A stretch of DNA of 64,000 bases from Thauera humireducens (GTDB taxonomy: Bacteria > Pseudomonadota > Gammaproteobacteria > Burkholderiales > Rhodocyclaceae). A program made the translations under genes and the position numbers. The notes beneath the pieces are model-generated. The model ran no database searches. It saw nothing but the letters and a program-made list of their open reading frames with translations, and had not been told where the DNA came from. Shown piece after piece: positions 60,276 through 64,000 of this stretch. Every line of letters starts with the position of its first letter. Position 1 is the stretch's first letter. The stretch spans positions 1,240,001 to 1,304,000 of the forward strand of contig NZ_CP014646.1 in assembly GCF_001051995.2 (NCBI RefSeq), given 5' to 3'.

Positions 60276-61745
60276 ATGCCCGCGACCGCCAAGACCAAGA
60301 CGAAGTCCGCCGCATCCACGTCCGCCACCGCGACCGGCCGTCGCAAGGCCGCGAAGAAGAACGCCTGCAAGCTCTTCGTGCTCGACACCAACGTGCTGAT
60401 GCACGACCCGACCAGCCTCTTCCGCTTCGAGGAGCACGACCTGTTCGTGCCGATCATGACGCTGGAGGAACTGGACAACAACAAGAAGGGCACGACCGAG
60501 ATTGCGCGCAACACGCGCCAGGCCAGTCGCCTGCTCGACGAGATCGTCAGCGGCTCGCTCGAAGGCATCGACGCGGGCATCGGGCTTGAGGAGCCATCGC
60601 GCGGCCTGGCAACCGGGCGGCTGTTCCTGCAGACCGAGGCGATCAACGTCACGCTGCCGGCTGCCTTGCCGACCGCGCGCGGCGACAACCAGATCCTGGC
60701 GGTCGTCATGCACCTGGCCGAGCGTCACCCCGACCGCGAAGTCATCCTGGTGTCCAAGGACATCAACATGCGCATCAAGGCCCGCGCCCTCGGGCTGGCC
60801 GCGCAGGACTACTTCAACGACAAGGTGCTCGAGGACAGCGACCTGCTGTACACCGGCACGCGCGAACTGCCGCCCGATTTCTGGGACACGCACGGCAAGG
60901 GCATGCAGTCGTGGAAGGAAGAAGGCCATACCTATTACCGCGTATCCGGGCCACTGGCGCCCGAGATGCTGGTCAACGAGTTCGTCTACGAAGGCAGCGG
61001 CGACAACCCGCTGCAGGCCTGGGTCAAGGAGCGGGACGGCCGCAACGTGCTGCTCGAGACCCTGGTCGACTACGGTCATCAGAAGAACAACGTGTGGGGC
61101 ATCACTGCGCGCAACCGCGAACAGAACTTCGCGCTGAACCTGCTGATGAACCCGGAGATCGACTTCGTCACCCTGCTCGGCCAGGCCGGCACCGGCAAGA
61201 CGCTGCTGACGCTGGCCGCCGGCCTCACCCAGGTGCTGGAGACGAAGCGCTACAGCGAGATCATCATGACGCGCGTCACCGTGCCGGTGGGCGAGGACAT
61301 CGGTTTCCTGCCCGGCACCGAGGAAGAGAAGATGGCGCCGTGGATGGGCGCGCTCGAGGACAACCTCGACGTGCTCAACGGCACCGCGGGCGAAGGCGGC
61401 GACTGGGGCCGTGCCGCCACCCGCGACCTGATCCGCAGCCGCATCAAGATCAAGAGCCTGAACTTCATGCGCGGTCGCACCTTCCTGAACAAGTTCCTGA
61501 TCATCGACGAGGCGCAGAACCTGACGCCCAAGCAGATGAAGACCCTGATCACCCGCGCCGGCCCCGGCACCAAGGTCATCTGCATGGGCAACATCGCGCA
61601 GATCGACACGCCTTACCTCACCGAGGGCTCGTCGGGCCTCACCTTCGTCGTCGACCGCTTCAAGGGCTGGGCTCACTCGGGCCACATCACGCTACAACGT
61701 GGCGAACGCTCGCGCCTGGCCGACTACGCCGCCGACATCCTCTGA
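60276..61745 (+). CDS. PhoH-family ATPase with N-terminal PIN domain
   Basis: 489 residues. A basic Lys/Ala-rich N-terminus is followed by a PIN nuclease-like domain (LFVLDTNVLMHDPTSLF; LTLEELDNNKKG). The C-terminal PhoH ATPase has GQAGTGKTLLTLAAG as Walker A and FLIIDEAQNLTPKQMKTLITRAG as Walker B. PhoH2-type proteins couple RNA helicase and RNase activity. It follows bcp by 43 bases. Confidence 0.93.
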   Translation: MPATAKTKTKSAASTSATATGRRKAAKKNACKLFVLDTNVLMHDPTSLFRFEEHDLFVPIMTLEELDNNKKGTTEIARNTRQASRLLDEIVSGSLEGIDAGIGLEEPSRGLATGRLFLQTEAINVTLPAALPTARGDNQILAVVMHLAERHPDREVILVSKDINMRIKARALGLAAQDYFNDKVLEDSDLLYTGTRELPPDFWDTHGKGMQSWKEEGHTYYRVSGPLAPEMLVNEFVYEGSGDNPLQAWVKERDGRNVLLETLVDYGHQKNNVWGITARNREQNFALNLLMNPEIDFVTLLGQAGTGKTLLTLAAGLTQVLETKRYSEIIMTRVTVPVGEDIGFLPGTEEEKMAPWMGALEDNLDVLNGTAGEGGDWGRAATRDLIRSRIKIKSLNFMRGRTFLNKFLIIDEAQNLTPKQMKTLITRAGPGTKVICMGNIAQIDTPYLTEGSSGLTFVVDRFKGWAHSGHITLQRGERSRLADYAADIL

Positions 61746-61821
61746 ACGGGCACGCATCGCCTCGAGGCCCGGCGCATTAGCCCGGCTTCGGGGCGGATAA
61801 ACGCGCTACGGGGCGGCTCCC

Positions 61822-61827
61822 CTATAA
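61822..61827 (+). promoter_or_regulatory. Candidate -10 box before the DUF294 gene
   Basis: A perfect TATAAT at 61822-61827 lies 30 bases before the ATG. No good -35 is seen at 16-18 bases upstream, so only the -10 is reported. Confidence 0.45.
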
Positions 61828-61856
61828 TCGGCGGATCCCATCGACGACTGCCCGTC

Positions 61857-63755
61857 ATGACCGCCATCGCCGCCGACCTGCTGGTGGGTGCCAGTACGGA
61901 CTTCCTGCGCAACTTCTCCCCATTCAACCGCATGGAGCCCGGGGCGCTCGCGTTCGTCGCCGAACGCGCCGTCCTTGCCTTCCATCCCCGCGGCAGCGAC
62001 ATCCTCACGACCGAGATGGGCGTGCCGCGCCACTTCTACATCGTGCAGCGCGGCAAGGTGCAGGCCCGCCAGACGGGGCCGACGGCCGTCACCGAATACG
62101 CCAGCTTGACCCTGGGGCCGGGCGAGTGTTTTCCGATCGGTGCCATCTCGGCGCAGCGCCCGTCGACCAACGCCTACGTGGCGGTCGAGGACAGCTTCTG
62201 CTTCCAGATCACCGACGAGGACTTCCTGCAGCTGATGCAGATGAGCCCGGTGTTCCACCTGTTCTGCACGCAGTACATCGCGAGCCTGCTCAACCAGTCG
62301 CGCCAGCAACTCCAGACCACCTTCTCGCAGCGGGCCGCCGAGCAGCAGACGATGACCACCCCGCTCGGCCAGCTCGTCAAGCGCGAACCGGTGTGCGTGG
62401 GCCCGTACACGCCAACGCGTGCGGCGCTGGAGCAGATGAATGCCCAGCACATCGGCTGCCTGGTCATCGTTGACGACGAGAATCACCCGGTTGGCGTGCT
62501 GACGCAGAGCGACCTGCTGCCACGCGTCATCCTTGCCGGCTTCGACCTCGAGCGCCCGATCGGCGAGCTGATGACCGCCAACCCGCACCAGCTGGCCGCC
62601 ACCGCGTCCGCCTACGATGCCGCGCTGGAGATGGCGACGCATGGCGTGCGCCACCTGCTGGTGGTCGACGCCGAGGGGCGGATCAAGGGCGTCGTGTCCG
62701 AACGCGACCTCTTCTCGCTCCAGCGCATCAGCCTGCGGCAGATCCGCGCGGGCATCGAGAACGCGCCCGACGTCGGCGCACTCCAGCGGGCGAGCAAGGA
62801 CATCCGCCAGCTCGCCCTCAACCTCATCGCGCAAGGCATCGGCGCGGAGCAGCTCACCCAGTTCATCTCGGCCCTCAACGACGCCCTCACCCGGCGCGTC
62901 ATCCAGCTCGCCCTCGAGCGTCACGACCTCGTCGGGATCGACTTCGGCTGGATGGCCTTCGGCTCGGAGGGACGCCACGAGCAGACCCTGTCCACAGACC
63001 AGGACAACGGCATCATCTGGCGCTGTCCCGAGATTGAGGCGGTCGGTCCGATCCGGCAGCGCCTCATCGCGTTTGCCAGGGAAGTGAACACCGGCCTCGC
63101 CGAATGCGGCTTCCCGCTTTGCAAGGGCAACATCATGGCCAGCAACCCCGAGCTGTGCCTGACCCTGGACGAATGGAAGTCGCGCTTTGGCTCATGGATC
63201 CGCGAGCCGGTGCCCGAGGCGCTCCTCAACGCCTCGATCTTCTTCGATTTCCGCGTTCTGTATGGCAACGAACGCCTCGGCGACCAGCTGCGCACCTGGC
63301 TCAACAAGATCGTCAGGGGCAACTCCGCCTTCCTGCGCATGATGGCGGGCAATGCCCTGCAGGTGGCACCGCCCTTGGGGCGCCTGCGCGATTTCGTCGT
63401 CGAGGACGACGGCACGATCGACCTGAAGAAATCGGGCGCGCGGCTGTTCGTCGATGTCGCCCGCATCCTCGCGCTGCGCACGGGCGTCGACTCCAGCAGC
63501 ACGGCGCAGCGACTGCGCCAGGCCAGCGTGAAGATGGGCGTGAGCGCCGACGAAGTCGCAGCGATCATCGACGGCTTCCACTTCGTGCAGCTGTTGCGCC
63601 TGCGTGCCCAGCATCTCGAGAGCGAAAACGACGGTCAGGCCGACAACCGCGTCGATCCGGATTCGCTCAACGAACTCGACCGCCGCATCCTGAAGGAGTC
63701 CTTCCGCCAGGCGCGCAAGCTCCAGTTGCGCCTCAAGCTGGACTACCAGCTATGA
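61857..63755 (+). CDS. cNMP-binding / CBS / DUF294 nucleotidyltransferase-like protein
   Basis: 632 residues. A cyclic-nucleotide-binding-like domain (residues 15-130), a CBS pair (about 170-285, with GVLTQSDLLPRV and GVVSERDLFSL), and the DUF294 nucleotidyltransferase-like part with GSEGRHEQTLSTDQDNGI (DxD-type site). A DUF294 C-terminal domain follows. It is a signal-integrating protein of unknown substrate. The next gene overlaps it by 4 bases, as is usual for this pair. Confidence 0.9.
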   Translation: MTAIAADLLVGASTDFLRNFSPFNRMEPGALAFVAERAVLAFHPRGSDILTTEMGVPRHFYIVQRGKVQARQTGPTAVTEYASLTLGPGECFPIGAISAQRPSTNAYVAVEDSFCFQITDEDFLQLMQMSPVFHLFCTQYIASLLNQSRQQLQTTFSQRAAEQQTMTTPLGQLVKREPVCVGPYTPTRAALEQMNAQHIGCLVIVDDENHPVGVLTQSDLLPRVILAGFDLERPIGELMTANPHQLAATASAYDAALEMATHGVRHLLVVDAEGRIKGVVSERDLFSLQRISLRQIRAGIENAPDVGALQRASKDIRQLALNLIAQGIGAEQLTQFISALNDALTRRVIQLALERHDLVGIDFGWMAFGSEGRHEQTLSTDQDNGIIWRCPEIEAVGPIRQRLIAFAREVNTGLAECGFPLCKGNIMASNPELCLTLDEWKSRFGSWIREPVPEALLNASIFFDFRVLYGNERLGDQLRTWLNKIVRGNSAFLRMMAGNALQVAPPLGRLRDFVVEDDGTIDLKKSGARLFVDVARILALRTGVDSSSTAQRLRQASVKMGVSADEVAAIIDGFHFVQLLRLRAQHLESENDGQADNRVDPDSLNELDRRILKESFRQARKLQLRLKLDYQL

Positions 63756-64000
63756 ACAACTGGCTCTCCCGCCTCCTCGCATCGAGCACGGGCAGCGAGC
63801 CCCTTTCCGAACAGGCGCGGCAGACGCTCGCGCGATGGGCCGCCCTGCCCGAACCCGACCTCGCCCGCGCCCATTTTGAAACCCGCTACGTCGTCGTCAA
63901 CACCGAATCCTCGGGGCTCGATCTCGACAAGGACCGTGTGCTCGCGGTCTCGGCAGTCGGTATCGATGGCGGCATCCTCGCACCGCAGGACAGCTACTAC
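63752..64000 (+). CDS. 3'-5' exonuclease (DnaQ-like), cut by window end
   Basis: The first 83 residues: MNNWLSRLLASS... and YVVVNTESSGLDLDKDRVLAVSAVGID. This is the ExoI motif region of DnaQ/epsilon-type exonucleases; in place of the usual DxE, the segment reads NTESSGLD, so the first Asp is replaced by Asn. The reading frame runs off the window. It overlaps the DUF294 gene by 4 bases. Confidence 0.8.
   Translation, partial: MNNWLSRLLASSTGSEPLSEQARQTLARWAALPEPDLARAHFETRYVVVNTESSGLDLDKDRVLAVSAVGIDGGILAPQDSYY

Overview
The window is high-GC (roughly two thirds G+C) bacterial chromosome. The gene content and order point to a betaproteobacterium of the Rhodocyclales (Thauera/Azoarcus type): clpP-clpX-lon-hup-tRNA-Val, prkA-yeaH-spoVR, hom beside an alanine-type aminotransferase, nadC, SHP/DHC cytochromes and a two-subunit molybdenum hydroxylase. 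This placement is inferred from gene content, not from a search.

Layout. 1-3267 (minus): two paralogous ferric-reductase-like flavocytochromes flanking a diheme cytochrome c and an SHP-type monoheme cytochrome. 3493-10373: a small secreted protein, a CDF metal exporter, an OmpR-type response regulator and its kinase, a lipid A phosphoethanolamine transferase and a PAP2 phosphatase on plus, then cytochrome b561 and PepSY genes on minus; three sets of 11-bp direct repeats suggest that the response regulator controls this block. 10585-13143: an unusual P-type ATPase. 13149-17547 (minus): molybdenum hydroxylase small and large subunits, XdhC and a MocA-like nucleotidyltransferase. 17781-18058: twin tRNA-Val(CAC) genes with promoter and terminator. 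18117-21498 (minus): diacylglycerol-kinase-like, PAP2, UbiB and a helical protein. 21643-24653: a sigma-54 activator, divergent from an SDR gene and a sirtuin.

24.73-35.93 kb: an 11-kb integrated element, all genes on minus, between a terminator after the sirtuin gene and the tRNA-Val(TAC) terminator. It has a tyrosine integrase, AlpA-like regulator, Toprim primase, DUF3987 protein, small overlapping ORFs, a terminase-small-subunit-like gene and a scaffold-like gene. It has no large terminase, portal, capsid protease, major capsid or lysis gene. This is the layout of a phage satellite (P4- or PICI-like). It also carries three clusters of 9-bp iterons beside an AT-rich stretch (candidate origin), a three-stem RNA resembling the C4 antisense family, a hairpin over the alpA ribosome-binding site and a block of inverted repeats before the small genes. 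This is the most interesting part of the window.

35.9-64 kb: core genome. tRNA-Val(TAC), hup, lon, clpX, clpP and tig form the protein-quality-control block on minus. prkA-yeaH-spoVR follows on plus with a very good sigma-54 promoter and an NtrC-like site. Then come NAD(P)HX repair, two EamA transporters, nadC, thrC, a TerB-like protein, dodecin, MOSC, hom, an aminotransferase, an Mth938-like protein, Bcp peroxiredoxin, PhoH, a cNMP/CBS/DUF294 signalling protein and the start of a 3'-5' exonuclease that runs off the window.
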